This document shows, piece by piece, positions 25,393 through 37,800 of a DNA stretch of 64,000 nt (the stretch's first letter is position 1; each line of letters opens with the position of its first letter). The DNA comes from Monosporascus cannonballus (Eukaryota > Ascomycota > Sordariomycetes > Xylariales), in assembly GCA_004154925.1 (NCBI GenBank), contig QJNS01000203.1, positions 85,916-149,915 on the forward strand, given 5' to 3'. The notes under the pieces are model-generated. The model saw only the letters and a program-made list of their open reading frames with translations, ran no database searches and was not told where the DNA came from. Both the position numbers and the translations under genes were made by a program.

Positions 25393-25899
25393 TATATTTA
25401 AAATTATAATTTATTACTGTTTCCAAGAAGTTAAGTAAAAGCAAAACGTTTTCTTAAGATACCTTGGTTACGGATAATAAGCTAAAGAAAGTTTTATAGC
25501 GAAATAATTGCGAAATAATATAATCGACGAAACCATAGGCGAACGTAAGGTATTAACTTTATCCGGAACTATTAAGAAAAACTTATAATACCAATTATTC
25601 GTAAATATGTTTTAAAAGCTGAATATATAATAAGAAAAGTTTGCCAAGTTAATTCTTAGCCGTAATAAAATAATAAGTAACTTATTTAACCGGTTAACGG
25701 ACGTAGAAAAATACATTTTTACAAAAATAAAAAAAAACTTTTATAAGATAGGACTTGCTGTATTAAGAACTTACTGTAAGCCCGCCGTTTAATAACGCGT
25801 TTATGAAAGCGAATCGTAAACTTATAAAATAACTTTTATAAAACGGGAAATAAAAACGCTCCGTTTATTTTTCGCCATATTCCATACGAAAATAAAAAA

Positions 25900-28800
25900 G
25901 TATTAATTTATTTCCGGTTTCCTTATAACAATTTATTTAGGTATTATAATGTCTATATTTACCGAAAAGACAATTATAACTTAATTATTAATTCGAAATA
26001 AAAAAATATAAAAGGATTTCGACTTTAATAATTATTTTCTTTATATAAAAATACAATTCGAAAATAAATAAACGGTATAATCCGTTAAAGAATAATTATA
26101 ATACATAAAATAAAATACTAATTAACGGTTTTAAAATTATTTATTAAATTTCAAACTTAAATTGGCCAAATATAAAGGCTTAACGTAACCCTTAATAACT
26201 AAAATGGTTTTTTTAAATACCGGTATTAATACGTAATTCCGGAACGCGTTAATTATGAAAACGATATTTTACGACGATTAAAACCGTTAAATATATAAAA
26301 TAAAAAAAGTAAATAATTATTTAAAATTTTTGCCTAATTATTATATAGGTAAAAAAACGATAACTTAATATTCAGATAAAAAAGTAAAACGGCTAAATAA
26401 TAATAATACGTTAATTAAATTAATAAACCGGTTTAAATAATAAAGGTTTAAAGGGATATACTAATAACGGATATTACGTAATTAATTACGTTAATTTTTA
26501 AGCTTATAAATTAATAACGGAATAATTTAAAAAACGGATCCGGGAATAATTCAAAAAAAAGGCTCGAATAACCCGCTTTACACGAAATAACTTTCCAATA
26601 ATAAAATAAAAATTCGGAAACGGAAAAAATAATATTTCCGTTATACCGTTACAAATTATTCGAACTAGAAATATCTTAAATATAAATCTGCAAAATGGCT
26701 TTAGTCGGTTAAAACGGAGATTACGGTAATAAATTTGCAAGATGCCGTTGACGGGAATCATAATTCGGCTAACGAAAATTTAAAAAAATAACCTTTATTA
26801 AAAATTATTAATAAAGGGAAAACATATTAAAGAAAGAATTATAAAAAGTTAATAATAAATTAAATAATATTTTTTCTATTAAACACTTTAATTAATAATT
26901 ATATATGTATAAACGTTGTAATTAATAATAAATATATTTATTATTTTGCATTTAATTGATGGTTAATCCGTTATTTAAAATTATAATGTATATTTATTAT
27001 ATCATATTAATTAAAGTTAACGAAAAATAACTAACTTATAATAATTACGATCCGAAAAACTATTTACGTTAACGTAAATTTGGACGGCCGCCTGAAACGA
27101 ATTTAAAAATACATAATTTAAATTTTGTTTTACCCCTTTCTCCTGGAAAATTCTTAGATAAAATATAATAATATTATATATAAGGCAAAATAACAATTTA
27201 TTTATTTTACGAACGATATTATTGTATCTATATTACGTAAAAAAAGATAATTCGATAAGGAACTTAAGAACCGCCTAAAAAGGCGGTTATAAAAATATAA
27301 AGAAGCCCGCTTAATGGCAATTATAACCTTCGCTGCAATAACGTAGTAAAACCGCCGTAAAAAAAACAGGACATAGTTATTCATAATTTTTATAAAAGAT
27401 ATTAACAAAACCTTAAAAGTAAAGCCCTAATTAACTTCTTAGGATATAACGAAACGTCTTTTTAAGAAAATACAAAAATTCCGAAACTTTTTTATAAATA
27501 ACAAAAATTATTTATTATTATTTTATCGTAATAATAATAACGTGGCAATAAACCTGGAAATAAATATTTCGGGTTAAGAAAAAACAATTTTATAAGACCA
27601 TTTATACGAGATATTAAAAAAATTATTAATTTTACGTAAAACATCTATAAACTTATTTAACAAAAATTAAATTCGGATTAATAATTTTTCTGCAAATATT
27701 CCGGTCTTATTCGTATGGAAACTTAATAAGGATTTATAATTTTGCGTAAATTATAAGAAATTAAATAAAATTCCGAAACGAGACCGTTATCCTTTTCCGT
27801 TAATAAAAAAACGTTACGAACCTTATTATAAGCCCGGTGGTTGACGAAATTCGACGTTCGAACGGCTTTTTACCGGCTATATATCCGTTAAAAAAATAAA
27901 TAGAAAATTACGTTCCGTATACGTTTTGAATTTTTTAAATAATTGGCATACTTATTCGGCTTTAACGGTATATCGGCTGCTTTTTAACATTATATTAACA
28001 TTACGCTGGAACATTATTTTAATAACTTTTGTTCCGCGTATATAAACGATATATTAATTTATTTATCCGGCTTTTAAACCAACCATATAGCCAAGGTTAA
28101 GCTAATATTTCGCCGTTTAACGGAAGTAAAATTAAAACTGGATTTAAATAAATACGAATTCGTAATCCGAAAAACGAAAAATATAAGGTTTATTATCGAA
28201 GTAAAAATAAGCTTAAAAATAATTTTAAAAAACAATCTATTATTTGAAAATAAAAAGCCTTTATTACCATAAAAAAGGTTAGAAATTTTATCAGATTTAT
28301 TAACTTTTACTAAATCTTTATAAAAGCTTTTAACAGAATAATAATTTGTTTTTTACAATTAATTAAAAAAGGATTTTTTTCTGCTAAAAAAACGAAAAAT
28401 AATAAACCTTGAACCGATCTTAAAAAAGTTTTATTATAACACTTATTTTTATATATTAGGACCCCAAAACAACCAATAATAAAAGTAAATTATTCAGGCT
28501 AAGTAATTAGAAATACTTATTTTAATTCGATTTATTAAAGCGCTTATAACTAATTACGCATTTTTTAAGGAAATTATCATTAATTAAATATAATTACGAA
28601 ACATACGATAAAAAGTAATTAATTATTATTAAAATATTAACCGAATAAAAAAACGAAGTTTAAAAGTTAATTAACTTTTATACGATCTTAATAAATTATA
28701 CGAACCTTTAATATTTTATAAGTACTTATAAACTTATTAAAAGGTAAATTCGATAAGCCGGTTTTTTATCCGCCTTTAATTTCGTATCTAAATATCGCCT

Positions 28801-30560
28801 TAATAAGTTAGCAAATTAATCCGATATTATATTTTATAAGTTATAAAACGTATTTCGCAATAAAAAAATATTACATTTAAAAAGTAAATAACCTGGTTAA
28901 TTAAGGAAAAATAATTATTTAACGAATTAATACGGATTTAGAAAATCCTCATAACTATATTTTATCTAAAATAAAGAAATAACAAACAACCGGTTATACT
29001 CTCCAGTAAAATGTTTTTTAAAAAGATCTTTAAGAAATATAAAACTTAAAAATTATTAAGGATAAATCCTTAAATATGGCGTACGCCGCCGTAACCCAGA
29101 AATTACGTAATTTTCTTTTAATTATAACGTAATCAAGATTTTTATAACAAAATACTTTTTCGACCTTAAAGGTTTTTTATAATTTAAAAAACGTTTTTAA
29201 GTTTTTATTTAAAAATTATTCCGGACAGTATTAATTTAACGGATATATAATTTTTTATTACTGGCTACCTAAGAAACCACGTTACGTTAATAATATTAAT
29301 CCGTAATTATTATTAGCCGGAATAAATTTAAGATATAGGCCGTTTTTGCCGTACTTACGATATATATAACAAATCGTACGTATAAAGGAAAACGAAAAAA
29401 GGGTAATTACGGCCCTTATTTATTTTAAACTGATTTTATTTAAATTTTTCGATAAATTTTATGATTAATTACTAGCAAGGCAAAAAAAAACTTTCCCTTT
29501 TTCATAGTACTTTACGATTATTTAATAAAAACGGTTATTTTAAAACTAATATTTAATATGGACGCAAAAACGTACGTTGAACGTTTTATTATTTATTATT
29601 AAAAATCTTACGGCTTTTTAAAAAATTAATAGTTAATAAACGAAATAACTAAATAAATAAATTTTGCACTTATTTATGTGACTTAATAAATATATAATAA
29701 CAATTTAATATATCTTTTTATTTCCAAACCGACCGAATTACGGAAAAAATTAATTTAAAAATTTTCGCATATTTTGGTTATTTTATAAATTACGTATAAT
29801 ATAATTGGGCCGAACTTTTATTAACAATATAATTAGCGCTTAACGGCAAAAACTTTTTATTAAGAATAAGCTTTTTTTTCTAATTTAAGGATACGCTATA
29901 AAACTTATTAGCGAAATACCGGTAACCTTTTAATTAATCCTTAAAACGGAAAAAAATATTAATTTCGTTAAAATTACGAAAAAGTACAAAATTTATATAA
30001 GTTATTATAGTATTAATATAAGCCCGGATAAAATAATTAATTACTATTTTTAAGAAATAAATATTACGTTTTAAAATAAAAGACTTAATATAATTAAACT
30101 TAAAAAACATAATTATTCCGTAATTATTTAAAAAATAATTTTTAATATACGTTAAATATCAGGTTATTACAATTACGTTTTATAATTCCGCAAAGTTAAA
30201 TATGTCGTTAAAACTATATCCGAAATTTAACATAAATTTCCTAAAATTAATAATAAAGAACCCATTATTAAATTAAATTTTAAATAATAATTAACCGTTA
30301 TAAATATTATTAGAAAAAAAGGGAAAAGAATATATACTAAAACGTATATTAAAGCCCGAAAACAGGCGTATAAGCTGCTGTCGCGGAAAAAAAGTATTCG
30401 TAAAATAAGCAGGTTACGTCGAACTAATATAAAAACTATATCATAATTTCGAAAATACAGTTACCTTTAATAATTTCGAAAAGTTATTCGAAAATAAAAA
30501 TAAAATTAGCGAAAATATAAAGGTACGAATAAGGACAAAAGGAAAAAGGTATAAATAAAG
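25900..30560 (+). pseudogene. gag-pol remnant of the nested element
   Basis: RT: a block at ~27728-27800 decodes as KDLxFCVNYxKLNKIPKRDR then YPFPL, followed by KFDVRTAFYRLYI and FGFNGISAAF; the catalytic box reads YINDILIY at 28039-28050, with the first Asp changed to Asn. RNase H (~28440-28720) shows an IIKVNYSG start and later a YTD-K-L-YF block. Integrase would follow to ~30000 but is too decayed to delimit. Gag should lie in 25900-27100; no zinc knuckle was seen. Stops throughout. Confidence 0.75.
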
Positions 30561-30614
30561 TTGCCGCCGCCTTACCGCAACCTTATTACTTCTTAAGGGC
30601 GAAAAAAAGGGTAA

Positions 30615-30803
30615 TATTACAGGCTAAAGCTTATAAAACAATTCGAGCTTAGGAATAAGCTTTTTAGCCCGAGAATACCTAAATGTATATAAAAAGTAGC
30701 CACCTCATTGGTGGCTAGTTGTTTCTCCCCTTCCCTCCTTATCTTAAATATAAACCTTTGTTGGGCCGTGCTTCCGTTCAATCTACGCATCGTCCCCGTC
30801 ACA
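30615..30803 (+). repeat. 3' LTR of the nested element (189 bp)
   Basis: It starts TATTACAGGC (TG changed to TA) and ends CCCGTCACA. Its 3' half is less mutated than that of the 5' LTR and keeps the TATATAAA box, the pyrimidine run and AAATATAAACC. Confidence 0.92.
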
Positions 30804-30808
30804 ACCAG

Positions 30809-32349
30809 GGAACTTATAGGACGATAATTTCGTTATACGAAAGAATTAGCCAATTTCGACTTCGTTATTATACACAAAAAAGGATTAAAAATTAGCAGAA
30901 CTAATACTTTAAGCAAAAGCCAAACTTCGAAAAAATTATTCAAAATTAGCTGTTTAATTTTTAATAATATTATAGAAAAATATTTACGCCCGCGACAAAT
31001 TGCGACAATTCGAATAATACCTATTAATACGTATCAGAAAATTTACCAATATAACCACGGTTTCCTAAAAAAGTAAAAAAACGGATAAAATACAAATTCT
31101 AGAAAAATATCAAAAAGATATTATACGAAACATGTATAAATACCAGATATACGGATAGCCAGAGATTTACAATACTTTAAAACGGCTTTAACGCATATAT
31201 TTCTTTTTTTAGGATAAAGTTGACGGTAAACAAATTTATACGGTAATGTAATATTTGCGCCACAATAAAAGCACGATGATATAAGCTATACGAAAAATTA
31301 CAACTATCACTAGTTGCAAAACAACTATAATATTTAGTTACATTCGATTTTATTACCAAATGTCCTATATTAAAAAATTCAGTTATAGAAATATATTACG
31401 ATAAAATATTTGTAATCGTTAATTGATTTATAAAATCTTTTTTTTACTATATTATAAAAATATAAACGCCGAATAAATGATATATATTTTCTATAAACAT
31501 ATTTTAAATATATCCTGATTACTAATAGACATTTTTTTAAAAAAAGGCTTAATATTTGTGTTTAAGGTTTCGTAAGGCCTTATAATATAAATCGGCCTAA
31601 ATCATAAATTATTTAATATTTTCAAACCAAATGTAAATGGATAAATAAAATAAACGAATTAAATCTTGGAAATTAACCTAGGATAATATTTTAATTAAAA
31701 ATAAAATAATGGCGTTAAAAAGTTACTTATTGCTTAATTAACTTATAATACCAGCTGTTACGAAAATATCAAAATAATACTAGGAAACCTTAATTTAAAT
31801 TTTATTTCAGAAGTTTACAAGAAAGTACGTAACGATAGTTTAATCAATATTATAATAATCCATATATCAAAATAATTAAGATAATTATATCATAAAATAA
31901 AATTAAAATTAAAATCCGTACCTAATCAGATCAGCAAATATTATAACCAAAAAAGGTTAAAGGCATTAATTTTCGAAAAAGAGGAAATGGTTTTTTTCGT
32001 TCTTACAAATATTTAGATAAAACGACTCAATAAAAAACTTGATTTTAAGTATATCGGTCCATATAAAATTGCCAAGAAAATCTCCGAAAATAATTACTAA
32101 CTGGAACTTTTACAGAGGGTTACACTTTATTTAATTTTTTACGTTTTTTTATGCGAGTTAATAACAGATATAATTAAAGTACATACGGCATAGGACGTTA
32201 TGGAAGTAAAAGACAAACAGGTATATAAGGTGGAAAAAATCCTTAATATATGGAAACAAAACGGATTTAGTTAATATCTATTGAAGTGGAAAAAGCACCC
32301 GGATTTCGAAAATACCAAGGAACCCGCCAAGAATTTTATTGGCGCTTAA
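30809..32349 (+). pseudogene. pol of copy B, 3' part (RNase H end, integrase, chromodomain)
   Basis: It continues the frame broken at 25203: GELIGR-type sequence, then an NFDFVIIH block. The integrase core lies at ~31340-31450 (DFITK-P-LKN..IYYDKIFVIVN). The chromodomain is unusually well kept at 32221-32340: VYKVEKILNIWKQNGFS, one stop at 32272-32274, then YLLKWKKHPDFENTKEPAKN. A chromodomain at the integrase C-terminus directs chromovirus integration to modified chromatin in characterised elements. The pol stop is TAA at 32347-32349, overlapping the antisense ORF end. Confidence 0.88.
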
Positions 32350-32820
32350 CGCTTATTAAAGAATTTTCATTAACAATAACGGGCGCGTTCCAGTTAACAA
32401 TTAATTAATTAATAGCCGGGATGTCGGGCCAGTCGGCTGCAGCCTGCGTTAACGTAACAGCTATAACGGTAGCCTTTAATTATTCCTGTTTTTTTTTCGA
32501 AACGTTCAAATCTTTCCATGGCTTCCGTACCTTTAATACCTTAACGAAATATTTCGACGCTACGACGACGGAATAGCCGCATTTGTTTTTGCAAACGGTC
32601 CAGCTTGTTAGCAGCCGTTCGCAGTATTTCGCAAGCCTATTTCTTTTTACGTTCCAAATAATCCTTTTTATCCAGAAGTGTTTGATGTTTAATTTTTAAA
32701 AAGCCAAAAATATTATAGGGACCGCTATGATGGATATAACGCACATACTTTAAAGAACTTCAACCAACCTTACACTTTGCACCTTTTTTTTATAACGAAA
32801 ATAAAAAGATATTTTAAAGC
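32336..32820 (-). pseudogene. Antisense Zn2Cys6/coiled-coil ORF of copy B
   Basis: On the strand opposite to pol, cysteine positions 3-6 of the cluster run from 32774 to 32715 with spacing C-x8-Y-x2-Y-x6-Y. Positions 1-2 appear as Y-x2-Y one base out of frame beyond a run of eight A. After it come a Lys/Arg/Glu/Gln-rich stretch (KHQTLLDKKDYLERKKK, then LDRLQKQMRLFRRRSVEIF) and a tail with AADWPDIP and NWNAPVIVNEN. The stop is at 32336-32338 and overlaps the pol stop by 14 nt. Unlike the other copies it reads CAA TAA at the end, so the ancestral stop is probably preserved here. Confidence 0.75.
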
Positions 32821-32986
32821 TAAAACGGTTAATACGTTTTGAAAAAAAACGTTAATACGTTTACGAAAACGAAACTTTTTAACGCAATCCAACAGAATAA
32901 ATAAAAAGAAAAGAAAGTTATTTACCAAAAGCGATAAATAAATAATTTGATCTTTAGGAACAAAAATCCTAAAAGAAAAGAAATCG

Positions 32987-33381
32987 TATTATGACTTAAC
33001 AGTTTTGGTTACCTTGCGGACAGTCGGACTTACGAAAAAAATAAAACCCGACCCCAGCCAAGATATTACATAACTAGCTTAAAGGTTTCAAAGCGTTAAG
33101 CACCTCACGTCCTTTAAGCCGGCGAAAAACTTAAAGGGTTTAACGGGCTTTAGGGTTTAAGCCGTTTAAGTATCTGATGTTAAAATAAAAATATATACAT
33201 TTATTATTTCCATAGTTTGAATAATTTTACCTTATAAGAATACTTCGTTACCTAAGGCACCCTTAATATTACAAGACATAATACGTTATTATATTCATTA
33301 CTTAAAATCCCACGATATTTCTATTAATATAAACATGTACGACCAAGGTATAATAGTTGGTTAAACCTCTTAGCAGTTATA
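32987..33381 (+). repeat. 3' LTR of copy B (395 bp)
   Basis: It starts TATTATGACT and ends CAGTTATA; both termini show RIP-type changes. It has the same length as the 5' LTR at 20927-21321 and is followed by the ATTAA duplication. Confidence 0.9.
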
Positions 33382-33486
33382 ATTAATTATTTCTCCCTTT
33401 GTAAGTTTATATTTCCGGTATAACTTACCGATTGCCTGAAGCTAATCGGTAACCGCAATATCTGAAAAATGGAAATCTGAGAAAAC

Positions 33487-33901
33487 TGTTATGACCTAAC
33501 GGTCTTGGTTTCTGGAAAGGGTCGGGGTCCTGAAGAACCAAACCCCGACCCAGCCAAGAAGTTACGTGACTGGCTTAAAGGACTTAAGGGCCCTGATTAG
33601 TTAAAAGGGCTTAAGCCGGATAAGCACCAGAGGGGGCTTAAAGGGGCTTAAGGGAACTTAATTAGAGAAGTGTCGTTAAGCCATAATAAGTACCTTAAGC
33701 CAGAAATAAAATATATACGTTTATTAATTCCATAATTTAGATAGTTTTAGCTTGTATTAATATTTCGTTACCTAAGGTACCCTTAGTATTACGAGACGTA
33801 ATACGTTATTATATTTATTGCTTAGATTTTTACGATATTCCTGTTAATATAAATTTATTAACTTAAGGTTTAATAATTGGTTAAACCGTTTAGCCGTTAT
33901 A
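33487..33901 (+). repeat. 5' LTR of copy C (415 bp, U3 type b/c)
   Basis: It starts TGTTATGACC and ends CCGTTATA. U3 carries a GGGTCGGGGTCC / CCCCGACCC inverted pair and gggcttaag repeats. It is related to the B LTRs and closest to the solo LTR at 40779. U3 is clearly less AT-rich than the adjoining internal region. Confidence 0.92.
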
Positions 33902-33959
33902 TGTTATAAGCTTTTGTTTAATAATATTGTTAAATTTTAAGCAATACTTAATATTATTA

Positions 33960-34870
33960 AGATGTTAACCAGTATTAAGGAAACCCTTATTCAGCAGTTT
34001 TAGGTTCGAATTCGGGAATTAGAAAAAAAAGTCCGATAACTTAGGGCTATATTACCTGTTTAACCTTTTTTTCGTTTGCATAAAGCCAAAAAAACCAAAA
34101 CCTTACGATGGAAAAAGTAACCTTTAGATTTTCTTAATTTAAGTACGAATTTACTTTCGTTTTTTAAACCTTAGTAACTTAGCGGATATGGTCCTAGTAG
34201 TAAAAGTATACCTGATAGGAGATGCGGTTAATTGGTTTAAGCTTATTATAAGAAACTTTTTAGAAATAGAAAAAGTAAATAAGGAGGATTTTATTAATAA
34301 GATTTTTTTAACTTATACCAATTTCGAAAATAAAGTGTATAATAATTTCGGCAATCCGGATAAAAAATGATTAACGGCTTAATAATTTCTGTAATTCTAA
34401 TAAAAAGAATTTGCGTTTAAGTACGCCGTAACCTTTAAAAGTTTTGCGGTTAAGGCAAAATAAAGAGATAATATGGTTAATGCCTTTATCGATATGTTTT
34501 ATAAAGGGCTAAAGGATAATATAAAAAATGAAATTATTCGGATTAAATAACCAGTTGCTTTAAACCGGTATATCGCAAAGGTAATTAAGATTAATAATCG
34601 ACAGTTTGAAAAACGATAGGAGAAAAAAGGATAATATGCTTTACGTTCGGGATATAAGTCTAATTAGGGGAAGAAACGAAACGTACCTTTTACTTTTTAT
34701 GAAATGGCGTTAAGATTTATGGAATTTGGCGTTACCTATAAATAAGATTGGAGCTAGATTAAGTGCTTTAATTATGGCAAGATGGGATATAAAGTTTATA
34801 AGTGCAAGAAGCCCAAGAAGCCATAATAGGATAACTGAACCCTTGTATTAAAAGAATAATTTAGGAATAA
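33960..34870 (+). pseudogene. gag of copy C with CCHC zinc knuckle
   Basis: The knuckle at 34764-34805 reads CFNYGKMGYKVYKC, i.e. C-x2-C-x4-H-x4-C with the second Cys and the His both changed to Tyr (TGT to TAT and CAT to TAT). A 60-codon open stretch at 34188-34370 (VVKVYLIGDAVNWFKLIIRN) is a surviving capsid-region piece. The N-terminal part matches gags of E and F, not those of B and D. Confidence 0.78.
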
Positions 34871-34899
34871 TTAAGGAAACGATAGCAAAGTTATTAATA

Positions 34900-37800
34900 T
34901 AATTTAAGCCAAGTACGAATCAGGTTTATAGTAAGAAGTTTAATAGAGATTATTACGATAAGAAATTTGATAAGGGATATAAGAAACCAAAAAGCTGGTT
35001 TGACAAATATTGCGAATATAGCAAGAAGCGTTATAAGGATGGTTACGTAAATACCAGGATTAGATAAAGGAAATTTGTCGCGGAATACCCGATCGATATA
35101 ACAAAATGTACGTTATATACTGTCGACGACGAGAATATCCCGATTACGAGGAATAAAAATAATATATTTACGTACGAATTACCCGTATATATTATAAGGG
35201 GTTCGATTTTTTAAATCGTACAGGGTATAATAAGAACGACGAATAATAATATCGACAGTTTCGAACCATAACCCCAGGAGATATTTAGTAACTGGCCGAA
35301 ATAGAAAGTTAGTTCGAAAAAAAGTAATATTTGTAAAAAAACATTTTTTGTTATTATAAATAATATAATTATTAAACGGAAAAAAAGTTAATCCAGCGTA
35401 CGGTAAAAAAGTATTATTAAAAAGTTATTACGGACTTTTATTTTTAATTAATATTTATTATAAATTTTTACGAAAAAAGGCCACTAAGGAAAAAATACGT
35501 TAATTTATAAGGAATCTTTAAAATAATAGTTAAAATAACATATAATAGGATATAATCACAAATATAAGAAAATAATTTATTCGATAAGGAAAGGAATTGC
35601 AAAAGAAATTAGGAATAATTAATACGGTTCGAAGGAATAATATGCCGGTAATAACGATAAATATAGCAGCTTAACGCGTTAAACGAAGAAATATAAGTAA
35701 AATTCAATAAACTTAAATAGAAATTAAAAGAAAAAGGTTATTTATAAAAAAGCCGCAAGATAACGAAATTTAAAGAAATTAAAGAGAATTTTTAACAAAG
35801 GCTTTAAACGTAACGATAAAAGATATTAACGACTTTATTATCCTAGAAATACAAATCGGAACGTATTGGTATATCGTAATGGTAAATTGCGGAATTTTAG
35901 GCGGAAATTATATTATACTAAATGTAATTAATAAATTTAAATTGTTATAAAGATATAAGTTAGAACTTTATATAACGACGAATGCCGAAGGTTAAGAATT
36001 TGTTTATAATAATGGAAGAATTATACGCAAAATTAATTATTTTGAGATTTTTATTTAAGAACGATATTAAACGGTTAATTTCGATATTGTTTTATTCGGG
36101 AATTACGATATGATCTTAGGAGTATTATAAATACGTTAATACGGAATTTTAATTAACGGCGGAACTGGCCAGGTAAAATATATTTTATTTCCTGTTAATA
36201 AATGAAAAAAGATAAAATTAAGATTTTAATATTTAATCGATAATAATAACGAATATAAGCATTAAGATACGACAGATATTTTATTATCTAAAGGAATAAA
36301 ATATAAAAAAATGGGTATCAAAAAAATAACGTATTATTATTATTATTAAAGCGAAATTAAAGTAATTAAATAACGATTTGGAACAATACGAATAATAGCC
36401 CGAGAAGTTAAAAAAATTTAATTAATATGTTATTATAATACTATAGATATAAATAATTTTTTAAGAAAGAATTCGATATAAAATTATTAGAATATAACGA
36501 ATAAAATTATGAAATAATTTTTAAAAAAAGATTTTTAACAAACTTTTACTTTATTTATAACTTTAATGGAAACGAATTACGTACTTTTAAAGAATACCTG
36601 GAAAATTGGCTATAGAAAGAATAAATTTAACTTTCGAAATTACTGGTAAAATACCTTATGTTTTTCGTACTTAAGAAAAATGGAAAATTGTAATTTGTGG
36701 TTAATTATCGACAATTAAACGATATTACTATTAAAGATTAAATATTATTATTTTTGATTACGGAAATAAAAAACTGATTTTATGGAGCTAAATGGTTTAT
36801 AATATTTGATTTTAAAGATGGATATAATCTTATTAGGATTAAAAAAGGATATAAATAAAAAATAGTTTTTAGGACGAAATATGGATTGTTTAAGTATTTA
36901 GTTATATTAATAGGATTTACGAACGTATTAATAAATCTTTAGCAAATAGTTAATTATATGTTACGAAAATACCTCGATATTTTTGTCGTTTGCTATCTCG
37001 ACGACATTTTTATCTTTTCGAAAATAAAAAAAGTATACGCAAAATACGTTTATAAGGTTTTTTAAATCTTATACGACGTAAAATTATTTATTAATACAAA
37101 GGAAAGTTAATTCCATATACAAAAAGTGGAATATCTAGGATATATTATTACCTTAGGACATATTAGAACGGATCCTAAGAAAATCGTTGCAACTATAAAA
37201 TAGCAGATGCCAATAACGGTTAAGGAAATATAGGCATTCCTTGGATTCTCTAATTATTATAGGAAGTTTATTCGAAACTTTAGTAGGATAATTATACCTT
37301 TAATAAATCTTATAAAGAAATAAAAGGAATTTAAATGGACGCCAAATACGGAAAAAGCATTTTAGGATATTAAGGATATAATTATTAACGAATTAATATT
37401 AATTATATACGATTTAAACCGTTCCGTTAAATTAAAACCCGATATTTCGGATTACGCATTAAACGTAATAATCGGATAACGAAATAATTAAGGCAAATTA
37501 TACCTTATTATATTATTTTCGTACACGTTAAAAGGAATCGAACTTAATTACGGTATTTCAGATAAGGAGTTTATAGTTATTATTATGATATTTCGTGAAT
37601 TTAGGTATTTCTTAAAGGGAAATTTGTATTAAGTTAAGGTTTATACGGATTATTAAAATTTTACCCGCTTTATTACGACTAGGGAGCTTATAAAACAATA
37701 ATTTCATTATGCGGAAAAATTGGCAAATTTCGATTTCGTTATTATTCATAAAAAGGATTAAAGAACGGCAAAGCGAATACCTTAAGCAAGTAACCAAACC

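Larger units (their letters stand above)
25204..30803 (+). mobile_element. Complete Ty3/gypsy element nested in copy B (5.6 kb)
   Basis: Its LTRs 25204-25392 and 30615-30803 are both 189 bp, bounded by exact ACCAG duplications (25199-25203, 30804-30808). A purine tract GGGCGAAAAAAAGGG ends just before the 3' LTR. RT, RNase H and other pol blocks are on the plus strand. It belongs to a different lineage from its host (its own LTR and RT) and is also heavily RIP-mutated. No chromodomain or antisense ORF was recognised. Confidence 0.93.
20927..33381 (+). mobile_element. Complete chromovirus copy B, carrying a nested element
   Basis: Its LTRs at 20927-21321 and 32987-33381 are both 395 bp, flanked by exact ATTAA duplications (20922-20926, 33382-33386). 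Internal order on the plus strand: gag with a CCHC knuckle, pol (RT, RNase H, integrase, chromodomain), with an antisense ORF between chromodomain and 3' LTR. Another complete gypsy element, 25204-30803, interrupts the RNase H region. Without it and the duplicated 5 bp, B is about 6.85 kb. It is RIP-inactivated, although the RT box YLDD survives. Confidence 0.93.
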
